From: Cyanobacteriota bacterium
Lineage (GTDB): Bacteria; Cyanobacteriota; Cyanobacteriia; PCC-6307; Cyanobiaceae
Length of the DNA: 5,875 bases
NCBI GenBank assembly: GCA_947463165.1
Contig: CANHSW010000151.1
Span: 1 to 5,875, forward strand
Direction of reading: 5' to 3'
A program made the translations under genes and the position numbers. Below the pieces are notes generated by a model. The model was not told where the DNA came from and searched no databases. It was given only the letters and a program-made list of their open reading frames with translations. Shown in pieces: positions 1 through 5,761 of this stretch (position 1 is the stretch's first letter; the number at the start of each line of letters is the position of its first letter).

Positions 1-517
1 CCGTGATGGCCAGGGAGCGTCACTGAGTGACTTGCGTCAAGCGGTTGAAGCCTGGTGCGAGAAGGAGGCTCTTCGCCTTGACGGTGAGCTTGTCCGCAGC
101 GTTGTACTGGGTTCGCTGAGGGAACTTGGCTACGACGTTCGTGAAGGCATGACGACGGCCTGGGTGGAGGGCGGATCAATCGTTGTTCAGAAGGCCGGCA
201 GCAGGGATTACGGTGTGGAACTTCAGGATGTCGACGGCCGTATGCGCACAGAGCTGGTGCGCTTCGGGGATCCAGGAGCCCCAGTGACCGAACAACAGCG
301 CCAGCGCGATATGGAGATTGAACAGCAGTGGTGCACAGCTCATTCCCAGACGCTGGAGAACCTTCGCAAGCAAGGTATGGCGGCGAAGATCATGGCTAAG
401 CGGGAGCCCGGTGAGGTGTCTCTCGCCGTTCGCACCTCCTCACCAGATCATTCCGACGCCAGCACCAGAGCTGCCGACACAAGTACCGGCCCAGCTGCGC
501 AGCAGAGGCTTATCTAA
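1..517 (+). CDS. Unrecognised protein, C-terminal part only (5' end outside window)
   Basis: The frame whose codons begin at base 2 is open from the left edge to a TAA at 515-517, so about 171 residues of a protein that starts outside the window are visible. A TTG at 32 could serve as a start, but the frame is open upstream of it and no Shine-Dalgarno site precedes it, so I treat the gene as truncated by the window. The visible part has an alpha-helical stretch rich in Glu, Leu and Arg (SDLRQAVEAWCEKEALRLDG), then an LRELGYDVREGM segment and a beta-like block (WVEGGSIVVQKAGSRDYGVE) ending near ELVRFGDP. A charged helix containing EIEQQWC follows, and the last 30 or so residues are a Ser/Thr/Ala-rich, probably disordered tail. 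No signal peptide or membrane segment is visible. The layout could fit the C-terminal region of a larger multidomain protein, but I cannot name a family. It is convergent with the peroxiredoxin gene and not part of the minus-strand cluster. Confidence 0.75.
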   Translation, partial: RDGQGASLSDLRQAVEAWCEKEALRLDGELVRSVVLGSLRELGYDVREGMTTAWVEGGSIVVQKAGSRDYGVELQDVDGRMRTELVRFGDPGAPVTEQQRQRDMEIEQQWCTAHSQTLENLRKQGMAAKIMAKREPGEVSLAVRTSSPDHSDASTRAADTSTGPAAQQRLI

Positions 518-601
518 GGCTTCCTGAAAAAGCAAACCCCTGCGCTGCAGCTTGTTTCACCTGCTCAAAGCTGGCAAACTGACCGGGAAGCTGGCAGTTA
601 A

Positions 602-805
602 CAAATTCTGCTACTACTGATAGCCACAAATGAACCGGAAGCAGCATCACGGTCAGCTTTCTATCGAGCCTTCCACCTGCCTTTTGTCGGCACACTTAAC
701 CCCGCCAACCACTAGGTGCTGCTTGCGGGGCTCACACCTCAGCAAGAGCTGGAGGAGACATACGCAACGGCGAGAAGAGTGGGCAAGTTTTCGAGGCGTC
801 TTTAA
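602..805 (+). pseudogene. Possible decayed coding remnant, in frame with the left gene
   Basis: Directly visible: in the same forward frame as the left CDS, the bases after its TAA (515-517) read on through a second TAA (599-601) and a TAG (713-715) to a TAA at 803-805. The segment 602-712 contains NEPEAASRSAFYRAFHLPF, and 716-802 reads VLLAGLTPQQELEETYATAR then RVGKFSRRL. Both look like soluble, partly helical protein rather than random translation. A GTG at 716 follows the TAG directly but has no ribosome binding site. Inference: this could be the tail of a decayed gene. The stop density is not far below chance, so this is weak, and no family is recognised. Confidence 0.2.
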
Positions 806-823
806 AATATGGCAATTGAATTA

Positions 824-844
824 AGAAGGTTTAACTTCTCTTTT
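824..844. terminator. Weak candidate terminator between converging genes
   Basis: AGAAG (824-828) and CTTCT (835-839) form a perfect 5-bp stem with a 6-nt loop. On the plus strand this is followed by C and then TTTT (841-844). The place is right for ending a rightward transcript from the left gene, and possibly the leftward one from the peroxiredoxin gene, whose stop is at 877-879. The stem is short and A/T-rich, so the call is tentative. Confidence 0.25.
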
Positions 845-876
845 ATTACCCCTTACAACCTAAATTCATCTTCCCT

Positions 877-1449
877 CTAAACATTCTGCAGCCTTTTCAA
901 TTCCGCCAATACCTCGGAGCTGTGGCTGCTGGGTTGTACACCTACCCAGCGGGCCCGCAGCACTCCTTGCGGATCAATCAGGAAGCTGTGACGTTGCGAG
1001 AATGGGGGAATCCAGGAGCCGTAGCGGCGGCTGACCACACCACCGGGATCGGCCAGCAGGGGAAAGGCCAGACCTTCCTGGTCACAAAATGCGGCGTGGG
1101 AATTGGCGTCATCGGCACTCACCCCCACCACCTGGGCATTGGCAGCCCGATAAGCGGCTAGATCGGTTTGAAAGCGTCTGGCTTCGAGGGTGCAGCCGCC
1201 CGTGAAGTCTTTTGGATAGAAGTAGAGCACCAGCCAGCTACCGGCAAAGTTGCTCAGATCCAACCGGGTAGCTTGCGGCTTGTTGCCCGCTCCAGGAGCG
1301 ACGCCCTCCAGCTGAAAGGGAGGTGCCGGCTGATCCAGGGAAGGCAGGGTTCCGCCCATAGCAAAAGCCCGCCGGGGATTAGCCAGCAGGCCGGTGGAGG
1401 CGAACAGAGCACTGGCCAGGCTAGTGCGAAAAAGTTCGCGACGATTCAT
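877..1449 (-). CDS. prxQ: PrxQ/BCP-type peroxiredoxin with a Tat-like signal peptide
   Basis: This 190-residue thiol peroxidase of the AhpC/TSA family should reduce hydrogen peroxide and organic hydroperoxides, usually with thioredoxin as reductant. The fold motifs are clear: LVLYFYPKDFTGGCT (about residues 73-87) matches the family PxxxTxxC pattern with peroxidatic Cys86, and it is followed by VVGVSADD, FPLLADP and HSFLIDPQG. The usual PrxQ resolving Cys five residues after Cys86 is replaced by Arg91. Cys122 in the next helix (HAAFCDQEG) is the only other Cys and could be the resolving one. Residues 1-30 look like a twin-arginine signal: NRRELFR, a hydrophobic stretch at about 9-23, then AFA, giving possible cleavage after Ala30. 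This suggests periplasm or thylakoid lumen. The ATG at 1449 is chosen because it completes this signal; Met31 would give a cytosolic form. The gene lies 42 nt after rpmB and is probably co-transcribed with it. Confidence 0.93.
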   Translation of the reverse strand: MNRRELFRTSLASALFASTGLLANPRRAFAMGGTLPSLDQPAPPFQLEGVAPGAGNKPQATRLDLSNFAGSWLVLYFYPKDFTGGCTLEARRFQTDLAAYRAANAQVVGVSADDANSHAAFCDQEGLAFPLLADPGGVVSRRYGSWIPPFSQRHSFLIDPQGVLRARWVGVQPSSHSSEVLAELKRLQNV

Positions 1450-1475
1450 TTGGTTTAGTGAACAAGATTAGGAGC

Positions 1476-1490
1476 TCGCCGTTATGGCGA
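1476..1490 (-). other. Small perfect hairpin directly after the rpmB stop codon
   Basis: TCGCC (1476-1480) and GGCGA (1486-1490) are perfect inverted arms of 5 bp with a 5-nt loop. The hairpin begins one base past the rpmB stop and lies in the 42-nt gap before the peroxiredoxin gene. No T run follows on the minus strand, so it is not a standard terminator. It could act as a mild attenuator or stabilise the rpmB 3' end, or it may be chance. Confidence 0.3.
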
Positions 1491-1491
1491 A

Positions 1492-1728
1492 TCAGATCTT
1501 GGCCAGGTTTACACCCAATTCCTTGGCGTAGGCGCCAAGACCCTTCTTTTGGATGGTCTTGAGGGCGCGGGTGGATACCCGCAATTTCACAAAGCGGTTG
1601 CCTTCTTCCCACCAAAGGCGTCGCTCCTGCAGGTTCACCTGTTGCAGCTTTTTGGTGCGGACGTGGGAGTGGGACACGGCCATGCCGTTGTTGGCACGCT
1701 TGCCGGTGAGTTGGCAGACCCGGGACAT
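1492..1728 (-). CDS. rpmB: 50S ribosomal protein L28
   Basis: A 78-residue protein matching bacterial/plastid L28 over its whole length, which is the usual cyanobacterial size. The N-terminus [15 protein letters not shown] and the following SHSHVRTKK are the family signature. A basic core (NLQERRLWW) and the [16 protein letters not shown] block near the C-terminus agree as well. Only Cys5 is present, so this is the form without the paired CxxC zinc-binding motifs found in some bacteria. It is part of the large ribosomal subunit and needed for its assembly. The ATG at 1728 gives the canonical N-terminus, and a weak purine-rich GAAGG lies just upstream. The gene is separated from htpG by 295 nt and followed after 42 nt by the peroxiredoxin gene, so an own promoter in the upstream gap is likely, though I cannot fix one. 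Confidence 0.97.
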   Translation of the reverse strand: MSRVCQLTGKRANNGMAVSHSHVRTKKLQQVNLQERRLWWEEGNRFVKLRVSTRALKTIQKKGLGAYAKELGVNLAKI

Positions 1729-1815
1729 GAACCTTCAACCTGAGAAAAAAATTGCGAGCATTCGCCCACTTGTTAATGGTACCAAACAGACCCTGGCCTC
1801 CAAGGCCGTTGGCCG

Positions 1816-2040
1816 CTAGCTGCTGGGGCCCTTCGCCACTGGTTCCCGGAGCCCTTCAGCGCTACCGCTGCCCGAACCCTCGTGGAACCACTTTTCCTGT
1901 TCGGGCCGCCAGTTCAGCTGGAGCTGTGCACCGATCAGCTGGTCAGCAGCGCGGAGCTGCCAACTGTCGCCTGCTGCACCGCAATCCTGCAGGCCTGGCC
2001 CAGGGCTTATCGCTGTTCGTGGATCAGAGGCCGCGCTCCA
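1816..2040 (-). other. Coding-like open stretch downstream of htpG, without a start codon
   Basis: On the minus strand one frame is open for 74 codons between a TGA (2041-2043, inside htpG) and a TAG (1816-1818). The middle reads like a real soluble domain: DSWQLRAADQLIGAQLQL, then NWRPEQEKWFHEG, ending in a Gly/Ser-rich tail. Most third positions in this part are G or C, as in the neighbouring genes. No ATG, GTG or TTG lies near its 5' end (the first is a GTG close to the C-terminus), so as it stands it could not be translated normally. It overlaps the last codons of htpG in another frame. It may be a gene remnant, a piece joined by frameshifting, or chance in GC-rich DNA; the opposite strand is also open here. 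No family recognised. Confidence 0.25.
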
Positions 2041-4042
2041 TCAGTTTGCCCATCAGATCGGAACTGCGCTGCTGGAAGCCGGCCAACTGGTTGGGTTCCA
2101 GACCACCCACCGCCAGCCTTGCCAGTTCGTAGATATGAGCGCTGAGCTCGTCTGCCAACTGTTGGCTGGGGGAGCTGCCAGCACCGGTGATCACTGAGCC
2201 GGCCGAGAGCTTGAGCAGACCTTCCACCAGCTTGTGCTTACGGTTCACCAGCAGTACGTGGTGGTCGGGCAGCCCCGGCAGCCGCTGCTCCATCAGCGCA
2301 CCCATGTCATTAATGCGGCGCATCTGCTCGGGCAGCAGGATCAATGCGGCAGGAGCGCTGTCGCCCTTGAGGGCCTGCACCTGAATCGTCACCTTGTCGT
2401 TGGCCAGGGCGCCCTTGAACAGCTGGCGCAGTTTTTCGGAATTGTCCTTGCCATCGGCGTCGGCCAATTCACTCTCCTGCTCCTGCAGGGAGTCGTCTAG
2501 CTCGGCATCAACCCGCTGGAATTTGAGTTCCTCGTGGCGATATTCCAGCCAGGGGATGAATTGGGTATCTACAAATGTATCGGCCAACAGCACCTCCGCT
2601 GACTGGCTCTTCCAGAGGGCAAGGGGGCTGGCCTGGCCGGCCTCATCGGTGCAATAGAGGATGCGCTTGTCGTTATCGGCGGCCAGGCGGCTGCGGTAGC
2701 CGGCCAAGGTGGTGTAGGCCTTGCCGCCCTGACCAGGAATCGGATCGAGGTTTTCAGTATCGCCGGCGGAGTTTTCTGGCGTAGCGCTGGCATCCGTAGC
2801 CGTAGCGTCGTCTGACGAGGAGTCGTCTGCCTGGGCGGTAGCTGTCTGGGCGGTGGCTGTTTTAGCGGTGGCTGTTTTAGCGGTAGAAGTAGTGCCAAAC
2901 AGCACCAGATCGGCCACCTGTTCGGCAAATTTGTCGTCCTCCATGGCACCGATTTTGATGAACGGGGCCAGTGATTCCCAGATCTCGGCGTAGCGGCGGG
3001 GATCATCCCGGTGCAGCTCCTTGAGTCGATCACCCACCTTCTTGGCCACGAAGCCGCCGATCGAACGCACCCGGCGGTCGGTTTGCAGGGCGGAGCGGCT
3101 GACGTTGAGGGGGATGTCGGGGGAATCGATCACGCCGCGCAGGGGCAACAGGTAGCGGGGCACCACCTCCTTGATCGAATCGCTAACAAAAACCTGGTTG
3201 CAATAGAGGCGGATTTCACCCTTATCCCAATCGGCCCTACCGGTGGACTTGGGAAAATATAAAATACCTTGCAGCGTGTAAGGGTAATCGGTGTTCAGAT
3301 GAACCCACAGCAGGGGATCCCCCTGAAAGGGATACAAGTAGCGATACAGTTCGATGTAATCTTCATCGCTGAGATCCCGGGGGCTCTTACGCCATGGCGC
3401 CTGACGCTTATTAACAGTTTCGCCCTCCAGTTGCACCTCCACTGGCATGAAGTCGCAGTAGGTGGTGATCAGGGTGCGGATGCGGGCGGGCTCGATGTAC
3501 TCCAGCTCCTCCTCCATCAAGTGCAGGATCACGTCGGTGCCCGGCTCGCTGCGCTCTGCCGCTTCCAAGCTGAAGCTGGGGGAGCCATCGCAGCTCCAGC
3601 GCACGGCCTCGGCATTGGGACGGGCCGAGAGGCTCACCAGCTCCACATGCTTGGCCACCATGAAGCTGGAGTAAAACCCCAGGCCAAAGTGGCCGATGAT
3701 TGCATCGTCTTCCTGCTTATACTTCTCCAAAAAATCTTCGGCACTGGAGAATGCCACCTGATTGATATAGCGCTTAACCTCATCGGCGGTCATGCCGATA
3801 CCGTTATCGGTAATGGTGAGAGTATTTTTTTCGCGATCGATACGAATCGAGATCTTGCCCTCATCGCCCTCGCTGCAGTCGCCGGCCATGGCAGCCATGC
3901 GGCGCTTACTGATGGCGTCTAGGCCATTGCTAACCAGCTCACGCAGAAACACCTCATGGCCGCTGTAAACAGCCTTCTTAATGATTGGAAAGATATTTTC
4001 GGTGTGGATCTGAATCTGACCCTTCTCGTCTAGCACCGGCAT
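2024..4042 (-). CDS. htpG: Molecular chaperone HtpG (bacterial Hsp90)
   Basis: A 672-residue cytosolic, dimeric, ATP-driven chaperone that remodels client proteins and, in cyanobacteria, is linked to heat and light stress. The N-terminal ATPase domain (about 1-215) has the nucleotide-binding signatures: ELVSNGLDA (Glu35, Asn39, Asp42), DNGIGM (79-84), GHFGLGFYS (117-125) and GTDVILHL (168-175). The middle domain has the catalytic-loop PLNVSRSALQ with Arg316. The dimerisation domain occupies about the last 120 residues. The protein is longer than E. coli HtpG (624) because of an insertion at about 384-441 in the middle domain: Ala/Thr/Asp/Ser-rich, without aromatic residues, and containing a four-fold pentapeptide repeat. 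The ATG at 4042 (MPVLDEKGQIQIHTEN) fits cyanobacterial HtpG. The frame extends to a TTG at 4081, but the GGGAGG at 4085-4090 sits too close to serve it. Neither start has an ideal ribosome binding site, and I saw no CIRCE element upstream. Confidence 0.97.
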   Translation of the reverse strand: MPVLDEKGQIQIHTENIFPIIKKAVYSGHEVFLRELVSNGLDAISKRRMAAMAGDCSEGDEGKISIRIDREKNTLTITDNGIGMTADEVKRYINQVAFSSAEDFLEKYKQEDDAIIGHFGLGFYSSFMVAKHVELVSLSARPNAEAVRWSCDGSPSFSLEAAERSEPGTDVILHLMEEELEYIEPARIRTLITTYCDFMPVEVQLEGETVNKRQAPWRKSPRDLSDEDYIELYRYLYPFQGDPLLWVHLNTDYPYTLQGILYFPKSTGRADWDKGEIRLYCNQVFVSDSIKEVVPRYLLPLRGVIDSPDIPLNVSRSALQTDRRVRSIGGFVAKKVGDRLKELHRDDPRRYAEIWESLAPFIKIGAMEDDKFAEQVADLVLFGTTSTAKTATAKTATAQTATAQADDSSSDDATATDASATPENSAGDTENLDPIPGQGGKAYTTLAGYRSRLAADNDKRILYCTDEAGQASPLALWKSQSAEVLLADTFVDTQFIPWLEYRHEELKFQRVDAELDDSLQEQESELADADGKDNSEKLRQLFKGALANDKVTIQVQALKGDSAPAALILLPEQMRRINDMGALMEQRLPGLPDHHVLLVNRKHKLVEGLLKLSAGSVITGAGSSPSQQLADELSAHIYELARLAVGGLEPNQLAGFQQRSSDLMGKLMERGL
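2831..2890 (-). repeat. Four 15-bp tandem repeats inside htpG
   Basis: Units 2831-2845, 2846-2860, 2861-2875 and 2876-2890 share a core of the form (ctg/ttt)(ggc/agc)ggt(g/a)gctgt on the plus strand; the last unit is the most divergent. Read on the minus strand they encode TSTAK, TATAK, TATAQ and TATAQ, residues 385-404 of HtpG. Because the period is a multiple of three, units can be gained or lost without shifting the frame. The tract is the start of the larger low-complexity insertion. Confidence 0.9.
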
Positions 4043-4146
4043 CGTCAAGCTGGAATCGCTGATCAATACCTTAAGGATCAACCGCCTCCCAGCTCAATGG
4101 CCCCAAGGGAGGGGTGACCGAACCGCCCTCGCCCCGCCCTCCTGGA

Positions 4147-4371
4147 TCAGCCGACTTTCTGAAGTTCGGGCCGCTCCTCGGCCAGGATCGCCCCCTGCAC
4201 CGGACACACCTGTAGGCAGATGCCACAGTCGATGCAGGTATCGGCGTCGATCCAGTAGAAGCCAAGCCCCTTTTTGTTGGCCCCCTTGCCTGGATGGATG
4301 CAGGCCACGGGGCAGGCATCAACACAGTCGGCCACGCCCTCGCACACATTGGTGACGATCGTGTGGGCCAT
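4147..4371 (-). CDS. Bacterial-type ferredoxin, [3Fe-4S][4Fe-4S] or 2[4Fe-4S]
   Basis: A 74-residue acidic electron carrier with eight cysteines. The second half has the classic CIDCGICLQVCP motif (Cys46, 49, 52, 56). The first half has Cys10, Cys16, Cys20-Pro and Cys24, where Cys10 and Cys16 are six residues apart instead of forming CxxC. By comparison with Azotobacter ferredoxin I, I infer a [3Fe-4S] cluster on Cys10, Cys16 and Cys56 and a [4Fe-4S] cluster on Cys20, Cys46, Cys49 and Cys52, leaving Cys24 free as in that protein. About seven more residues separate the two motifs (HPGKGANKKGLG) than in Azotobacter. From memory, Synechocystis has a close relative of this short type among its minor ferredoxins. 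This is not the plant-type [2Fe-2S] photosynthetic ferredoxin. The ATG at 4371 gives the usual MAHTIVT start; no strong Shine-Dalgarno is present. It lies 76 nt after hisZ and 104 nt before htpG. The redox partner cannot be told from the sequence. Confidence 0.93.
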   Translation of the reverse strand: MAHTIVTNVCEGVADCVDACPVACIHPGKGANKKGLGFYWIDADTCIDCGICLQVCPVQGAILAEERPELQKVG

Positions 4372-4447
4372 GGGGCGGGCTTTCAGTTGGCTGGATCCTA
4401 GAAAGCGACTCCCCTACCGCCGCGATCGACCGCTGCCCGCCAGCGGT

Positions 4448-5635
4448 TCAAGCCAAGAACTCCACGGCTCCGCAACCCCTTTGGCTGGCCAGGGCCTCGG
4501 CGGCGGCTCGGTTTACCAGGGGCTGGCCGTGCAGTTCGGCCACCAGGCCCGCCGCATGCAGGGTTTCCAGGGCATCGAGGGCTGCCGCCAGGCCAGCCTG
4601 CTCGCTGAAGCTCACCAGGTGGCGATTGCTTGATTCGGCTGGCCACTCGCCCTGGCCGGCCAATTCGCGGATTGCCTCGATATCGAAGCCAAAACCAACT
4701 CCGCAGGCCAAGTTGGCTTGGCGGGCCTCCGGAGGGCAAAAGCGCCCCACCAGGGCGTCATAACGGCCGCCGCTGGCGATCGCCACAGGCGCATCGCTGC
4801 CCTGGCACACCAGTTTCAGCACCAGGCCGTCGTAGAGCGAAAAGTGGGGCTGGTAAGTGGGATCCAGCTGCAGGCTCACCCCATGGCGCGCTGCAGCGGG
4901 CATCACCAACTCCAAGGTGGCCGCCAGGCTGGTGAGCAGGGGGTGCTGACCGAGCCAAACGGCCAGCGTCTCCAGCACCTGGGCCGGAGCGCCCCGCAGG
5001 CGGCTCAGCTCCTGCAACCAAAGGCGCTGCTCCTCGCCCAGGGGCAGGCTGGCCAGGGATAGGGCGTCGAGGCCGCTCAATGCCGTGCGGGCGGCGGGGC
5101 GCACCGGCTCTGGCAGGCGCTCCAGCAGCAGGCTGAGTAAACCGTGGTGGCCCAGCAGCAGCCGGGGGCGGTGCCGCTGGTCGAGGCCCAGGCTGCCCAC
5201 CGCCGCCAACAGCAACCGCAACAGCTCTGCTTCCGCGGCTGCGGAGGGCTCGCCCAGCAGTTCCACGCCACTTTGCAACTGTTCCTGGATGCGCTGGGCT
5301 CCCCCCTCCCCTAGCCAGCTGCGGAAGATGGTGCCCTCGCTCCAGAGGCGCAGCGGTCGCGGCTGGGAGGCCAGCCGGGTGCAGGCCGCCCTGGCAATCG
5401 GTGCGGTTAACTCTGGCCTCAACCCCAGGGGCTCGCCACTCACCAGGCGCACAATTTCGCGCTCATTGATGGCCCCACCGGCTTCCAGGGTGTCCGAGCG
5501 CTCCACGCTGGGGGGGGTGAGCTGCTGATAGCCCCAACGCCTGTAAACAGACGACAACTGGGCGCAGATACTGCGGTTCTGCTCCACCTCGCCGGGGTTT
5601 AGATCCCGGACGCCGGCGGCGGGTTGCAGAGCCAT
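4448..5635 (-). CDS. hisZ: HisZ, ATP phosphoribosyltransferase regulatory subunit
   Basis: A 395-residue paralogue of histidyl-tRNA synthetase that pairs with short-form HisG in the first step of histidine synthesis (ATP + PRPP to phosphoribosyl-ATP) and passes on histidine feedback. Class II synthetase-like features are visible: GVRDLNPGEVEQNR near the start, the motif-2 region from LRPELTAPIARAA (72-84) to GTIFR (101-105), ASGGRYDALVG (about 287-297) and a GVGFGFDIE block. The size agrees with HisZ and not with HisRS: there is no full anticodon-binding domain, only a C-terminal tail of some 50 residues after about 345. The ATG at 5635 gives the family N-terminus MALQPAAGVRDLNP but has no clear Shine-Dalgarno. 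The frame continues upstream to an ATG at 5722 that would add 29 mostly hydrophobic residues and has GGAGG 10 nt before it. The catalytic HisG is not in the window. The gene follows the phosphatase gene on the same strand. Confidence 0.92.
   Translation of the reverse strand: MALQPAAGVRDLNPGEVEQNRSICAQLSSVYRRWGYQQLTPPSVERSDTLEAGGAINEREIVRLVSGEPLGLRPELTAPIARAACTRLASQPRPLRLWSEGTIFRSWLGEGGAQRIQEQLQSGVELLGEPSAAAEAELLRLLLAAVGSLGLDQRHRPRLLLGHHGLLSLLLERLPEPVRPAARTALSGLDALSLASLPLGEEQRLWLQELSRLRGAPAQVLETLAVWLGQHPLLTSLAATLELVMPAAARHGVSLQLDPTYQPHFSLYDGLVLKLVCQGSDAPVAIASGGRYDALVGRFCPPEARQANLACGVGFGFDIEAIRELAGQGEWPAESSNRHLVSFSEQAGLAAALDALETLHAAGLVAELHGQPLVNRAAAEALASQRGCGAVEFLA
4776..4783. repeat. HIP1 octamer GCGATCGC
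   Basis: One copy of the highly iterated palindrome common in many cyanobacterial genomes lies inside hisZ, within GGCGATCGCC. One copy in under 6 kb is only mild support for a cyanobacterial origin, because it can occur by chance in GC-rich DNA. Confidence 0.5.
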
Positions 5636-5730
5636 GGACTGGAGCAGCGATATCGCCGCCGATCCTCCTACGCAAGCCGCCCAGACCAACAGGGCCCACA
5701 AGCCCCATGCCCGGTTGACCATAAATAGAC

Positions 5731-5761
5731 GGCCTCCAACTCAGGTGGCCTCCAACTCAGG
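5731..5761. repeat. 16-bp tandem duplication at the phosphatase 3' end
   Basis: GGCCTCCAACTCAGG occurs at 5731-5745 and again, identical, at 5747-5761, a period of 16 bp. Read on the minus strand, the right-hand copy encodes PELEA near the C-terminus of the phosphatase. The left-hand copy is shifted by one base in frame and supplies the TGA stop (5741-5743). It also holds GGAGG (5733-5737) upstream of the alternative hisZ start. Sixteen identical-period bases suggest a recent slippage or duplication event. Confidence 0.9.
5733..5737 (-). promoter_or_regulatory. Shine-Dalgarno-like GGAGG before the alternative hisZ start at 5722
   Basis: GGAGG on the minus strand ends 10 nt before an in-frame ATG (5720-5722) of the hisZ reading frame. 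The annotated hisZ start at 5635 has no comparable site. The spacing is on the long side, and the motif is part of the 16-bp duplication, so its role is uncertain. Confidence 0.3.

Larger units (their letters stand above)
518..876. other. Gene-poor convergent spacer between the left gene and the peroxiredoxin gene
   Basis: These 359 bases lie between two converging genes. I see no ORF here with a credible start, ribosome binding site and family resemblance. The right part (about 800-876) is clearly richer in A+T than the neighbouring genes, as is common where convergent transcripts end. A weak hairpin followed by T residues lies at 824-844. The forward frame shared with the left gene has coding-like composition from 602 to 805, interrupted by stops; it is listed separately. 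No tRNA, repeat array or insertion-sequence end is visible. Confidence 0.6.

Noticed and set aside
510..695. A 61-codon minus-strand ORF after the left gene
   Set aside because: It has no ribosome binding site and no family resemblance, overlaps the left gene's stop, and competes with a forward frame of better composition.
1776..1803. Promoter-like TTGGAG (1798-1803) and TACCAT (1776-1781) on the minus strand, 16 nt apart, upstream of rpmB
   Set aside because: Only 3 of 6 and 4 of 6 consensus bases match. A promoter in this gap is likely, but this pair is too weak to annotate.
1882..2145. An 87-codon plus-strand ORF from a GTG at 1882, running into htpG
   Set aside because: It overlaps the htpG 3' end antisense, has no Shine-Dalgarno and shows no recognisable motif. 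It is kept only as part of the both-strands-open observation.
3269..3922. A 217-codon plus-strand ORF antisense to htpG
   Set aside because: It lies wholly within the well-supported htpG gene, matches no family I know, and is the kind of shadow frame that GC-rich genes commonly produce.
4060..4080. Inverted repeat TGATC...GATCA with central CCTTAAGG just upstream of htpG
   Set aside because: It has short arms, no match to CIRCE or another known heat-shock operator, and it may be chance.
4043..4090. TTG start for htpG at 4081 with GGGAGG at 4085-4090
   Set aside because: The purine block is only 3 nt from the TTG, and the added 13 residues do not fit the family N-terminus, whereas MPVLDEKGQIQIHTEN from 4042 does.
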